The position numbers and the translations under genes are program-made. A stretch of 64,000 nucleotides of DNA from Aphanomyces cochlioides (Eukaryota; Oomycota; Saprolegniomycetes; Saprolegniales; Verrucalvaceae): the NCBI GenBank assembly GCA_019828595.1, contig JAHQRK010000012.1, forward strand, positions 806,001-870,000. Reading direction: 5' to 3'. How positions within the stretch are numbered: position 1 is the first letter of the stretch; each line of letters starts with the position of its first letter. The notes under the pieces are model-generated. The model saw only the letters and a program-made list of their open reading frames with translations. It had not been told where the DNA came from and made no database searches. This document shows, in pieces, positions 11,427 to 21,522 of the stretch.

Positions 11427-11879
11427 GTAGTTTGAGCCACGCTGAGCTATGTCTTAGAGATGAGGAACGATTACGTAGCATGGACAGCCCACAGTGTTCA
11501 GACCAAGTACAGCTGTACTCTTTTCAAACAAAAGCAGACGGCCAACGCGATAAACTAATCGTACTAGTACAACTTATCCACTGGATTCAACTCATCCAAT
11601 ATCCAATTGCAAGCGCAACGTAATGAGGACCGCGCCGTGGAAACTGCTCTGTCGAACCAATAGAGCGAAGTTTAGCCAAGTACTATACGCCTTTTGCAAA
11701 CATATTCAAGCCGCGTCATCGTCAATCAACTTGCCTGATGGCTACAGATCTTGCTGGAAAGATTCTGCCACGCCTATGACGCTCGCCCTTGACACCCCCT
11801 CGCCTCGCTTCATGAAAGCCCCTCAACGTGGTGGGGGGTGGCGGCCGGGGCCATCATAGCCTCCGGTGTTTCCAACATG
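11427..11879. other. No gene
   Basis: Short overlapping frames only; nothing recognisable. Confidence 0.4.
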
Positions 11880-13611
11880 AACGATAGCTGTAGCTTGATA
11901 GCGAGCCCTAGGGCGTTGTATGGCTTGCAATGAAGACGTAGAGTTATCATTAATGTGATAAATAAGAGGCTATCGTACAGGTCATGCCATGCGCTGCTTA
12001 ATGAGTCGTCGTGCGTGTGGCTTGCAGAAACCCATGCTAGAGCTCAAGCGATTGCAGCCTTCGTACGTGCAAGTCCAGGCACGGCGGTGGACAATCCACA
12101 TGCCGCCACCGCGATCTGCGCGGGAACAGCCAGGAGTCAAGAAAAGCGGGTGATGCCATGCTTGGTGCATTTATTGGCCCACTGGACGCCCTTGGTACAG
12201 CCAGGCTCACTGCACCGCTTGCCACCGCCATGGCTGCGACAGAGACCTCCACCTTGACTGCTCTTTGTGCATCCTGGGAACTTACAACGAGAGCCCCCGC
12301 CGTGCGTTTTGCAGAAACCTTGTGCTTGCGCTACGTTGGAACAATGAGGCGCTTTGCAGCATTTATCCTCGGCAATCTCAAGGACGCAATTGTCGTAGCA
12401 TGCAATGCGGTTCCTCTCCGTGACTTGGTAGAGCAGTTTCATCGACGACTTCTCTTCAATGGTTTCACTGTCTGTGTGGCACGTCGATGCGCTCGAGAGC
12501 GGGCTGTCAGGGGCGTCTGGCCACGTCGAGATCCACGAGATCAAGTCGTTGAATTGGCTTTCTTCTTGCGGGGAGTACGAACGTTGTGGCGCCGTCGCTA
12601 CGAACGGGTTGAGGGGGGCGATATTGATCGTATCCATCGTGAGGGCAAATATTAAACTAACAGCGAGGGCGAGTGACACGGTCAAATCTGTCATTCCCAC
12701 AGTTGGGATAAGCATGACACTGTTCATGAGCTTGGCTTCACTCGTGTCTTTCTTGCAGAGTCAACGTGCCACTTGCGCCATGTGCTCCAAACGCGTGACA
12801 TAATGATGACACCATGGAGCGCAATCAAAAGTTTGGCATCAACTTGACCCCGTGAAGGCTCGCCAAGTCCTCTCTCAGTCCTATTCGTCCATGATTGTGC
12901 AAGCTAAGCTCCTCGTCATGGCCACCAAACCCTTCCAGAGTGTCCCCCCGAGATGACCCGCCTCGATCATCGTCGTCGGTTGTCCCGTCGACTGCGATGG
13001 TTGTCTTCCTACTTTAGTGATCCTGGCTGATAATGTTTAGTTCGCCTTGGACGATGGGAAAACTCTCGCAGAGTGTTCTCTAAACGCACCACAAGATGCT
13101 TGATGTGAAACAAGCGGCGTTGCAAACTCGAAGAAGTCGTGATGGGTCGGACATGGCTAGACGACTTTAACAGAGTCGTCGTGACAATTGAGACGCAATC
13201 AAGTTCGACGAAGACGTCCAAGCAGTGGAGTGAGTTGCGAGAGTCCATGACAGTTTACTGTATTCGTTAATGTGCCGTTGGCCTTGTCACGACAGCGCGA
13301 CGATCCATGCCATCCATCGAACCCACCTCTGACTCGTTCTTGATGCCAAGGAGTTGGTAACGATTGCGTGGCCAGTTCACTCTCCGCTACACAACCGACA
13401 CTTTTGAGACGGTCGTTGGCCTGCATTTGCAGCCTCAAGTCTTCCACGTGGCATTGGCTAAAGCTGCAGTCAAGTCAACGTGTGAAGCTATTGTCGAGCT
13501 CCGGCGAGTGCTATCGCGATTGTCTCTTCACTCCGCGACAGCTAGCAATGAGCGGCCTCGGACAATATCAAGCGCAGAATACCCTCGCTCCGCAATACCG
13601 CGGTGCTCTCG
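11880..13611. repeat. Segmental duplication, copy 2 (collinear part)
   Basis: Counterpart of 6269-8201, same order and orientation. In this copy the sequence continues unbroken across the point where copy 1 is inverted (GCTCTCGTTCAAGCATC at about 13605-13621), so copy 2 keeps the older arrangement there. From 12728 to about 14139 I see no gene. Confidence 0.8.
11982..12727 (-). pseudogene. Zinc-unit (WRKY19-like) protein, frameshifted copy 2
   Basis: Paralogue of the gene at 6371-7089. The frame 12727-12137 encodes an N-terminal segment (probable start at 12637, M-D-T-I-N), L-I-S-W-I-S-T-W, then three intact zinc units, and stops at the same place as its twin. The last two units follow in another frame down to 11982, with the same two cysteines lost. 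Differences from the twin include a longer linker before the first unit and a six-C run near the start. The product, if made, would be about 166 residues with three units. Confidence 0.7.
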
Positions 13612-14139
13612 TTCAAGCATCCTCGCGGGGACAGCACTAAAGAATGAGCGGCGTCAAGTCTATGTTGGACAAGTGATAGAGAGAGTGAGCGCTAACAAAC
13701 ACACGGTCAAGAGCAGCTCCGTTTGAACTTGTTGTCAAGTGCAAGCTGTCAGTCTTTGGAATGCGTTGCCAGTGGCAATCCCATCGTCATCATGGCAGCA
13801 ACAACGCGCATCGAACGACATTGCCAGCCTTGGAAGTGTTTCGATGGGAAGGAAGTTGGAAAGCAGTGTGGCGCGCTAGCTTCCATCGATCACATCCCTG
13901 CGACCAACTTCTTTCATCGAAATGCGTAGCTACTGCCAGAGCGCTCACTACCAAGCTCTACGCGGTGCTGTTCGGTATATCATCACGAGAACCTCCTGCA
14001 GTATTTTACTCTCGCTACTGAATCGGCAATGCGCGCCAGCCCCTCCATTATCTCAAGACCAGTGCCCGTCCACCGTCAATTTCAGAAGCATAGGGGGATT
14101 TTGCTGCACCCCGGTGGAACATCCAACATCACCATAGCT

Positions 14140-15172
14140 TCAAAGAGAACTTTGAGCGCAGAGCACAACGACGCGCACTAATGTACGGAGATAAGGCCAT
14201 TGCAGAGAGGACATCAAAGACCACAGAAGAATGAAAAAGGTTGGATAGTCTCTATTCGTCTGTGTGATCACTCCGACTTGTAGCTCCGGCTGGATCGAAT
14301 TCGCCTGGATTTGCCTCCGGTGCGCCTTGCAGATTCGGTCTTGTCCAGTTCCCAATCGTTTGCAGCCGTCAATTTTGCAGACCAACAAAGTCCTTGCGGT
14401 GGATTTCACAAAAGCCAGCGCCACGGAGCGGCCGTCGGCAGCCTTCGACTGAGCATGGCTGGAAACCACAGTGAGCAGCGCATTTTCGCCCCCGCTGGAC
14501 GGCTTTGACACAACCTTCTTCGGAACAACGCTTGCCCCCACCGTGCCTTCGACAGAGACCCCTACTTTGACTACTCTTGCCGCAGTTTTCAATCTTGCAA
14601 CGGGAGCCACCGCCATGGCCTTTGCACACGTGTGACGGTTTTGAAGATCACAATGTCAATGTTCTATGAAGACGTTTGAAGACGTTGACCAACTGGCTAA
14701 ATCCTTCTATCTACCGCCAAGATCGAACAAATGTAGAAGCTACAGAGGATTGCTAGTCAGTTTAGAATTAACCTCAGCCAACTAACAAGGTGTTCTGAAC
14801 TCCAAATCGTGTGCGTGGGAGGTCCAACCAACTCAAGACAGCCTCACAGAAGAGCCCTTAAAACGAACGGCGCCTATCCAGGCGACCGTCATACACGCCG
14901 CGGGTTTGAGCAGTGTTCGAGCAATGTGGAACTATGCAAACAATCGCATCTTTCTGTGGGGGCGACTTGTAACTCTCAGTGGCTCGTCGCAGACTTGATG
15001 GTGGGCTCGAATGTGGTGCTCTTGCATCTTGTGACTCGCTCAGCTCGATGGCGTTGGCGTTGTTTAGGCTGCAGATCCGCATCCAATACTGCAAATCGTC
15101 TAGCAGTTTACCTGCTGCGTCGGGCTCTGGAACGTTGAATGGAATGGGCGACGGAGTTGCGTCTTGAGACAT
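14140..15172 (-). pseudogene. Zinc-unit gene broken by a 262-bp insertion
   Basis: The gene starts at 15172 (M-S-Q-D-A-T-P) with P-I-P-F, then D-D-L-Q-Y-W-M, a Ser/Pro-rich linker and the first zinc unit. That unit is cut after T-R-G-V by a small element (14631-14892); coding resumes in frame at C-K-G-H-G-G-G and continues through three further units. A four-base insertion near 14390 relative to the copy at 9.05 kb then shifts the frame before the last unit. The stop present at 9155-9157 is lost here, so the last frame runs on to 14140. Two independent lesions make it a pseudogene. Confidence 0.75.
14631..14892. mobile_element. 262-bp MITE inside a zinc-unit gene
   Basis: Ends are short inverted repeats (TGTGACGGT on the left, ACCGTCAT on the right). 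ACACG is present on both sides (14626-14630 and 14893-14897) but only once at the matching place in the 8.27-kb copy, so it is a 5-bp target duplication. The interior is non-coding. Confidence 0.75.
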
Positions 15173-15772
15173 ACCTCCGCTGCGTTGAGTCGACACTTTA
15201 AATATGAGATCCATTCATGACAGCGTAGAGTTGAGACGGCCGCAGCAAGCAAATGCTCCAGACAATCCTCTCTTTCTCTGGATCTCGACGAGTTGTGCAG
15301 TATCTTGCTACGCTTGGACGACAATGCGCCGTTGGATTTGTTTTAGATCGTTTATTCCCATAGATTTGGCTGTATTTCGATTCCAAGCAGGATTTCCAAT
15401 TGTATCACCATCGCAAGCTCACTGAAAGCCCTTCTCTTGTTCAAACAAGGCAATGCTGTCGACGCAAGCAGTGGCATGTGTATTACAGACTAAACTGGCT
15501 TGCAAGGTTGTTGTCTCTGATTTCGCATCGCGCGACGCTCACAATCCTTTTCAAGCATGGCCTAAAGAGGCGCCTATCTAAGTTGTGGATACAACACTTG
15601 TAGCTGTTTATGTACCCAAACTGTGCTACGTGGCATGATGACACGTCAGGACGAACCCACGATCCAGTTCATGATGTCCTGTAAACAATACAAGAACCCG
15701 ACGAGAGTCAACAACTCGCTCTTTTCAAGCAGGTGCTCACAAATTGTAAGGAACAAAGCCGCAATAAACGTA
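15173..15772. other. No gene
   Basis: No supportable coding sequence. The open frame at 15623-16105 (plus) overlaps the pogo terminal repeat and has no recognisable features. Confidence 0.35.
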
Positions 15773-17346
15773 GGTAACGTAAAGCTTCAATTTATGACAA
15801 ATCTAGCCGATGCGCCACCATTTCGGAACTCTGAAAATTGTGGCGCAACGACAGGACACATCTCTATAAACTGCTCTATGTTTTATATTGTTTTGGAGAA
15901 TATTGGTTTGTACAGAATGCTTTATCTCCTTGAAGATGAGCGCTTCAATTTAAGACAAAGGGATCACACTTCGAAAATGTATGAGAAAATGCATATCTTT
16001 TGGAAAAAGAAAATATTCATTATGAGGAGAAAATATATTAATTTTAATATGGTATTGATGTTAGCAGTATGCGAAAAATATCTCCAGATCAAATCACTAC
16101 CGTAGTCTTTTGAAAGCAAGTCGCAAGGTGTCGAGAGAGCAAGACAAGAAGTTAAATCGCAAGCCAGGTAAGCTATCAAAGAACGACTGGGTTAACATAC
16201 TCTATCTAGATGACGAAGACTTGAGTTGTTTCGTGCGTTGCTGTCTCGGTGGTGCTTTCTGGTGGTTGCATCGACGACTCCGTTTGAGGCTGTGGCTTTC
16301 GCTTTCTCTTTTTCTCGCGTGTGCTGCGCAATTTTTTGGCTTCTTCACGTGCCAGTGCGCGCTGTTGCTTTGTCTGGTCAATCTCCTGAAGCAACGACAT
16401 GGTCAGTACTCGTCCCGCGACATCAATGGTTTTCGGCTTTGCGGGTGCGCACTTGTTCGTCGCTGTTGGTAGACATAGAATATCTTGGCGAATTTCATCT
16501 CGCCTCTTTATCCATTCAGCTTCTAAGTAGGACGATTGAACGCCACCGTCGTGGAATAGTTTAAATCTTTCCACCATTCGATCATAGTTTAAAGGCCAAA
16601 TACCGGAGGTTTTAAATCCAGAGATCATATTCGATGGCTTCATCTTCATGGTCCAGGCGCTCGACGCAATTTTCAATGCTTTATCTTTCCCAATACAGTT
16701 CAAACTTCCACTAACTACGACATCAATAAGCTTAACGTCCAATCTCAATAAATAGTACCGTCATTGATCATTTCTTCATAGATGCCATGTCTTATTGCTC
16801 TTATGAAAGCGCTGAAGACACAGATATCGTGCGGCTGGAACAAGTGGGTAGCGTTTGCGGGCAAACAAAACAAGACAATTCCAAGATCAACGCATAGAGA
16901 AACTATGTCATCGGAGTAGTGAGACGATAGACCATCAAATACAAGTAAAACAGGACGCTGTATCTCGTCGTCGACACACTCGGAAAAAAATCTGAGCGAG
17001 TTTTCAAACAGTTGCTCATTCATAAATCCCTTTGGTGAGGTGGAAATTGCTGCTCCGGGAATAGTGCTGCAGCTACCAAGACTGCGGTCAATTCTCTCGC
17101 CTGGGAAAAGAAACAGAGGAGGCAACATTTTACCATCGGCACTACCACATGCAACCACTGAGAGATGGAAATTCGTCGCCAAAATTTTTGTCCAAACGTT
17201 GCGAGATCCCTTTAATGCAACGACTTTTTTTTATTTTCGTCGTGATGTGAACGACGTTTCATCCATGTTGAATATACGATTGGCAGTAAAATCATGATCT
17301 TCAAGTGCCTTGGTGAGAGAGGCGTGCATCAAGTTCACTTCGTCTA

Positions 17347-18747
17347 CACCTTTGCCAGATCAAATTGACTGCTTGGCATACCAACATGGCAATCCGGATA
17401 AAAACTTTTCTCATAATACATTCGTATTTTAATATTCAAATCAATATGATAAATACACAAATCAACATGAAAGCTTGCCACGATCAGCTCACACGAAGGC
17501 AGGCGACGTCACTTTACAATACACGAATGGCAAGAAGAGCCCCCATCGACCCAGCAGCAAAGTCACGTGTTTTACAATCATGGCGCGAAGGACGAAATTG
17601 GCTTCAAGTAGCAATCGACAACGGCATGTCAAGCTCAACAGCAAGACGAATCGTATCGAGTCAACGAACGGATGTACTGCCGCGTGGTGGGAAGCGAGCT
17701 CAGCGTGTCAAGGTGACGCCAGCCGTTCTCGAATCACTTGAACGATACATAAACAAAGACTGCACGTACACGCTTGAAGCAATGAAAGCGATGATCGAGG
17801 CTGAGCACAATGTTGTTTTGTCGACATCCACCATCAGTGCCAAGTGCCTGGGAATGCTTTATACGGTGAAAAACGTCCGCATTGAACCAACGACATGTAA
17901 CAGCGAGAGAAACAAGGATCTTCGACGCGACTTTGTTGAGGAATTGCGCCGCCACTACGAAGCGGACGCCTTGGTCATTTTTCTTGACGAGACAAATTAC
18001 AACTTGTACTGCAAACGCACAAAGGGTAGAGCCAAAAAGGGTCAACGAGCGACGGTTGAATTGGCGGCCTCAAAGGGTCCGAATCTGCAGCTGCAATGCG
18101 CCGTTGCATCGTCAATTGGCTTAGTTCATTACAAAATGGAGAAGGGTAGCATCAAGCAAGCTCAAGCTGCGACTTTTATTGAAGAAGTTTATCAAACTGC
18201 CAAGTTGAGCGCGTCGTATGCAAACGACTTCAATGGGAAGACCATTGTGATTGTCCTCGACAACGCCCCAGCTCACTCCAGCTTGGAGAATCTCGTCGTC
18301 CAACATGACGATATGGTCCTTTTACGCTTGGCGCCGTACAGTCCGATGTGCAACCCAATTGAAGGGTGCTTTAGCGTTTTGAAATCCCGAGTGAAGTCTT
18401 ACCTTGCTGACCACAGAAGCCGCCAAATCATTCGCGACTTCGACTTCACGTACTGCTGCCAACAGCGCATGGCTCTTCTTGAAGACGCTGCATCGTCGTC
18501 GATCGCTTGCATCACACCCGTGATAGTCCAGAAGTTTGTGCTTCACTGTGCTTCTGCCCACGAAGCAGCTCTTCGCTTCGAGGACATGCGCTGGGGAGAG
18601 TGATTCATATTGAACTCTGCATTTTCCATCTTGATCTGCATATTTCATTTCGTTTCTTTTGTTATAAAATAAAGTCGTTTTTTTTCGGTTTTTTATCTCG
18701 AGAAATCAGGTTGATGTCCTAAGCCGTCAACTTGATCTGGCAAAGGT
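17347..18747. mobile_element. IS630/Tc1-type element inserted in the pogo gene
   Basis: 1401 bp with terminal inverted repeats starting CACCTTTGCCAGATCAA (one mismatch over about 25 bp) and TA duplicated on both sides (17345-17346, 18748-18749). Removing the element and one TA rejoins the pogo reading frame exactly, which fixes both ends. Confidence 0.9.
17527..18603 (+). CDS. IS630/Tc1-family DDE transposase, intact
   Basis: 358 residues without internal stop. The N-terminus is a helix-turn-helix (about residues 8-55), then a region with a second HTH. The catalytic domain has D in F-L-D-E-T-N (about 156), D in V-L-D-N-A-P-A-H (about 248) and E in N-P-I-E-G (about 283), so DD34E-like spacing. 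I chose ATG 17527 (M-A-R-R-A-P) because the family begins with a basic segment followed directly by the HTH; an upstream ATG at 17365 lies only 16 bp from the element end and would add a Tyr/Ile/Asn-rich tail. This is the only fully open Tc1-superfamily transposase in the window. Confidence 0.85.
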   Translation: MARRAPIDPAAKSRVLQSWREGRNWLQVAIDNGMSSSTARRIVSSQRTDVLPRGGKRAQRVKVTPAVLESLERYINKDCTYTLEAMKAMIEAEHNVVLSTSTISAKCLGMLYTVKNVRIEPTTCNSERNKDLRRDFVEELRRHYEADALVIFLDETNYNLYCKRTKGRAKKGQRATVELAASKGPNLQLQCAVASSIGLVHYKMEKGSIKQAQAATFIEEVYQTAKLSASYANDFNGKTIVIVLDNAPAHSSLENLVVQHDDMVLLRLAPYSPMCNPIEGCFSVLKSRVKSYLADHRSRQIIRDFDFTYCCQQRMALLEDAASSSIACITPVIVQKFVLHCASAHEAALRFEDMRWGE

Positions 18748-19676
18748 GTAGAGACACACAATTTCGAGCACGAGAAATTACTTGAGCAGTTCGGGAGGTG
18801 AGTTGAGGATGGCGTGATATAAATCGGTGGTACCAGCCACCTTGTAAGGTTACCTTCGAGTCAAGCCGACGGGCGATTTGGTTGGCAATCATTAATATAC
18901 TGGCACGGTCGGTAGGATACCCATCCATTTGCATGGAGCAAATCCAAGCAACTAAGTCTGCTTCGCAGCTAGGAGGGAGGAAAGTTTTAGGCCCCCTTCG
19001 TTTGGGCTCCTTTATGGCTCCACTGCGTGCTTCACGGACCTTACGCATTAGTGTGTCATACGGGATTTTCGTGGCTTCGGCGACTTCAACACCAGGTTTC
19101 CCAGTAAGCACAAGCTCAACAGCCTTAAGAAGCTCTTCCCTGGAATAGCGGCCGCGTGGTTTGCATTCAGGCACCATGGGTGGTCTCCAATGGTCCTTAC
19201 AAATGGATATATTAAAAAAGGCAGGTATATAGTGATAGAGGATTTTGCCTCGAGAATTTACGCATTGTCATTGGCTATAATCCATACGTCATAAACTGAA
19301 GCATTTGTCTTAAATTGAAGCTTTACGTTACTATATGAAGCCGCGGAAAACAAAAAGACTTATTGCCAATCAGACAGTTTGGAGTTACGTATACAGGGCA
19401 ACAGAGCTACATTTTAAGCCTATTTGCGACCCAAGAAGTGAAATAAGCGCCGAGAACGGAGCCCGTGAAGGTGGCGATCGGCCGATTTTGAAACAAAACC
19501 CTTTTTGGAGATTTTTGTATTTTTGGATTCGTCTCGTTGAAATCTATCGTTTCCACTGGTTTAAATCAGTCAATTCAGTCTGGAACTATATGAAAAAGTG
19601 AACGAAAATTCGAATTGAACATGTTTTAAACACAAAGGCAATTAGTCCGGATTCGTTTTCCAGTGACATGAATTGG

Positions 19677-19934
19677 CTATAAGTCTGATTTTGATTTGAA
19701 TAATGTCAATAAGTCTGATTTTGATTTGCGCGTGCTGAACAATTTTTTGCCAGCAAGGCAAGCGTTCTTGGAGCACATGCCACTGCAAATTCTTGTAGCC
19801 TCTTCAACCGAAGCCTGCTGGCTAGGCTCACTGAACACAAACTCGAGAGGGTTGTATTGGTCGTCATCGCTCGAATAGATGGATTTATCGACCTCGTCGG
19901 CGACGTAGTCTTCATCGCTCTCGCTTCTACGCAT
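19677..19934 (-). CDS. Short acidic ORF, possible gene fragment
   Basis: 85 residues starting M-R-R-S-E-S-D-E-D with an acidic first half and a C-X3-C-X3-C-like segment (S-G-M-C-S-K-N-A-C-L-A-G). The C-terminal part runs into a tandem repeat that is also the MITE terminal motif, so the real protein, if any, was longer. A TTAA-flanked MITE lies 11 bp upstream of the start. I do not recognise the family; it could be the N-terminal end of a transposon protein. Confidence 0.3.
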   Translation of the reverse strand: MRRSESDEDYVADEVDKSIYSSDDDQYNPLEFVFSEPSQQASVEEATRICSGMCSKNACLAGKKLFSTRKSKSDLLTLFKSKSDL

Positions 19935-19971
19935 GTGATGTTTAACCTCTATTCCCCATCTGTCCTATATA

Positions 19972-21522
19972 CAGTTTGAAAAGAAATCATAGACGCACCA
20001 AGTTTTTCTTTGACATCGTGACAACAGGGCGTGTTCCGCGGTGCCGTTAGCACATAACGACATGTGAAACTATCCTATGCATCAACTCTCAAGGCCTTGC
20101 GGTCAAGAGATGCTGTGTTGAGAAGTTGTTTTACTTTTTGAGATATGGTGCTGAAAAGAAATTATAGACGCAATTTTAGTCCATGTAAAATTTCACTCAA
20201 TTTATGCCAATAGGAAGCTTCTACAGTAATCATATTGATTACGCTCATTTCCCTGCATAGAGGCTGCACTGAGTGCGCCCTGCGCTTCATACATCAACAT
20301 GCCACGCGGCAAAAACATCACTGATGTTGAAAAGGGACAAATTATGGCTTATCTTCACGAAAACAAGTCTCTCCGTTGGATTGGAAGAGCCATTGGGCGC
20401 AGTGAGAAGCTCGTTCAAACTTGTGTTGCCAATTTAAATCGAAAAACACCGAAAAAAGAAGGCCGGAAGACGCGTGACGCTCACTCGCCGGGAGATACGT
20501 TGGGTATTCCGACAAGCTACACGCAAGGGAAAGTCATCTGCACAGATCTCTGCTGCACTTAATGGTAAAGTAACACGAACTACTATTCTTAATGGTCTCA
20601 AAATGTCTAAATTCGCAAAGTACATCAAACGCCGCTCAAGCCCACATCTGTCGACCGAGCACAAGAAAGCGCGTGTTGAATTCGCCTCCAAATATCTCAA
20701 TCGCCATGGCCAAATGAAGATGACAATGTTCACCGATGAAAATAAGCTCAATCTGGATGGACCTGACGGTTGCCAGTACTACTGGCATGATATTCGCCAT
20801 GAGGTCGAAACATTCTCCAAGAGGGTTACTGGCGGTGGATCGGTATTTCTCTGGGCTGGCATTAGCCACTACACAAGACAGATCTTGCTTTCCTCGAAGG
20901 AAGACAATACTCTATAAAGTACCAGGAGACATTGCGGACCTATCTGGTGCCTGCAATGAACGAACTTGAAGATTTGGCGCAAAATCGTGGCGCCATTTTT
21001 CAACAAGACAACGCTTCGATCCATCGATCGCGATTGACAATGGATTTTCTGAGTGATCTGCCATGGCCAACTATGCCTTGGCCCGCTAAGAGCCCCGATT
21101 TGAACCCCATTGAAAATGTTTGGGGGGTTCTAACGAGGAAAGTCTATGCGAATGGGCGACAATTTGAAACCAAGGCTGATTTGAAAGCCCAAATCATGAA
21201 ATCTTGGAGTGAAATAAGTCAAGAGTATCTACAAGATCTTGTCGAAGGCATGCCAACAAGAATGGCTCAAGTTATTCTACGCCGTGGCAATTGCATTGAT
21301 AAGTAGATGATAATACATGCTTGCGTCTATAATTTCTTTTCAGCACAGTATCTTAGCAACTCATATTATTCCCCAACACAAGATCTCGATGAGATAAAGA
21401 CTTCAGAGTTGGTAGATATGATGGTCTCACATATCTGTATGTCGTTGCGGCATCGAGAAACGTGCGATCGTATCACGATGTTAACGATAGACATGCTGCG
21501 TCTATGATTTCTTTTCAAACTG
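19972..21522. mobile_element. Tc1 element with IR/DR ends
   Basis: 1551 bp flanked by TA (19970-19971, 21523-21524). The ends are about 205-bp inverted repeats. Each contains two direct repeats of a core AAAAGAAATNATAGACGCA: outer copies at about 19979-19997 and 21498-21516, inner copies at about 20154-20174 and 21322-21342. This is the IR/DR layout known from some Tc1 elements. The transposase inside is frameshifted. Confidence 0.85.
20299..21306 (+). pseudogene. Tc1-like transposase with two frameshifts
   Basis: Starts M-P-R-G-K-N-I-T-D with a paired-type HTH; changes frame near 20460-20470 and again near 20890. The catalytic residues are all there: D in F-T-D-E-N-K (about 20730), D in F-Q-Q-D-N-A-S-I-H (about 21005) and E in D-L-N-P-I-E-N-V-W-G (about 21110), 34 residues between the last two. 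Total length of about 335 codons is normal for Tc1. The two frameshifts make it inactive as it stands. Confidence 0.8.

Larger units (their letters stand above)
16206..19177 (-). pseudogene. pogo/Tigger-like transposase, interrupted
   Basis: The N-terminal part (19177-18750) has a psq-type helix-turn-helix and a CENP-B-like second DNA-binding half (G-W-Y-H-R-F near its end). After the nested element the frame resumes at 17344 with the first catalytic block (N-M-D-E-T), then V-F-D-G-L-S-S-H and Q-P-H-D, the DDE_1 signature. A basic Glu/Lys-rich tail ends at 16206. Besides the insertion there is an in-frame TAA at about 17233 just after the first catalytic Asp, in an A-run, and a frameshift at about 16746. 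So the enzyme is dead even without the insertion. Confidence 0.8.
15773..19331. mobile_element. pogo/Tigger-like element, split by a Tc1-type element
   Basis: Terminal inverted repeats of about 29 bp (15774-15802 and 19303-19331; GTAACGTAAAGCTTCAATTT at the left end). The TIR motif recurs inside the left end (about 15941-15961), as in elements with several transposase-binding sites. TA lies at or next to both ends (15771-15772, 19332-19333), though the left end has one extra G. The inside is a minus-strand pogo transposase with a nested insertion at 17347-18747; without it the element is about 2.16 kb. Confidence 0.8.

Noticed and set aside
15623..16105. Plus-strand frame of 160 codons
   Set aside because: Covers the left terminal repeat of the pogo element and AT-rich non-coding DNA; no protein features.
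19336..19931. piggyBac transposase fragment for the acidic ORF at 19677-19934
   Set aside because: It lies outside the TTAA-flanked ends and lacks any piggyBac catalytic block, so a link is not supported.
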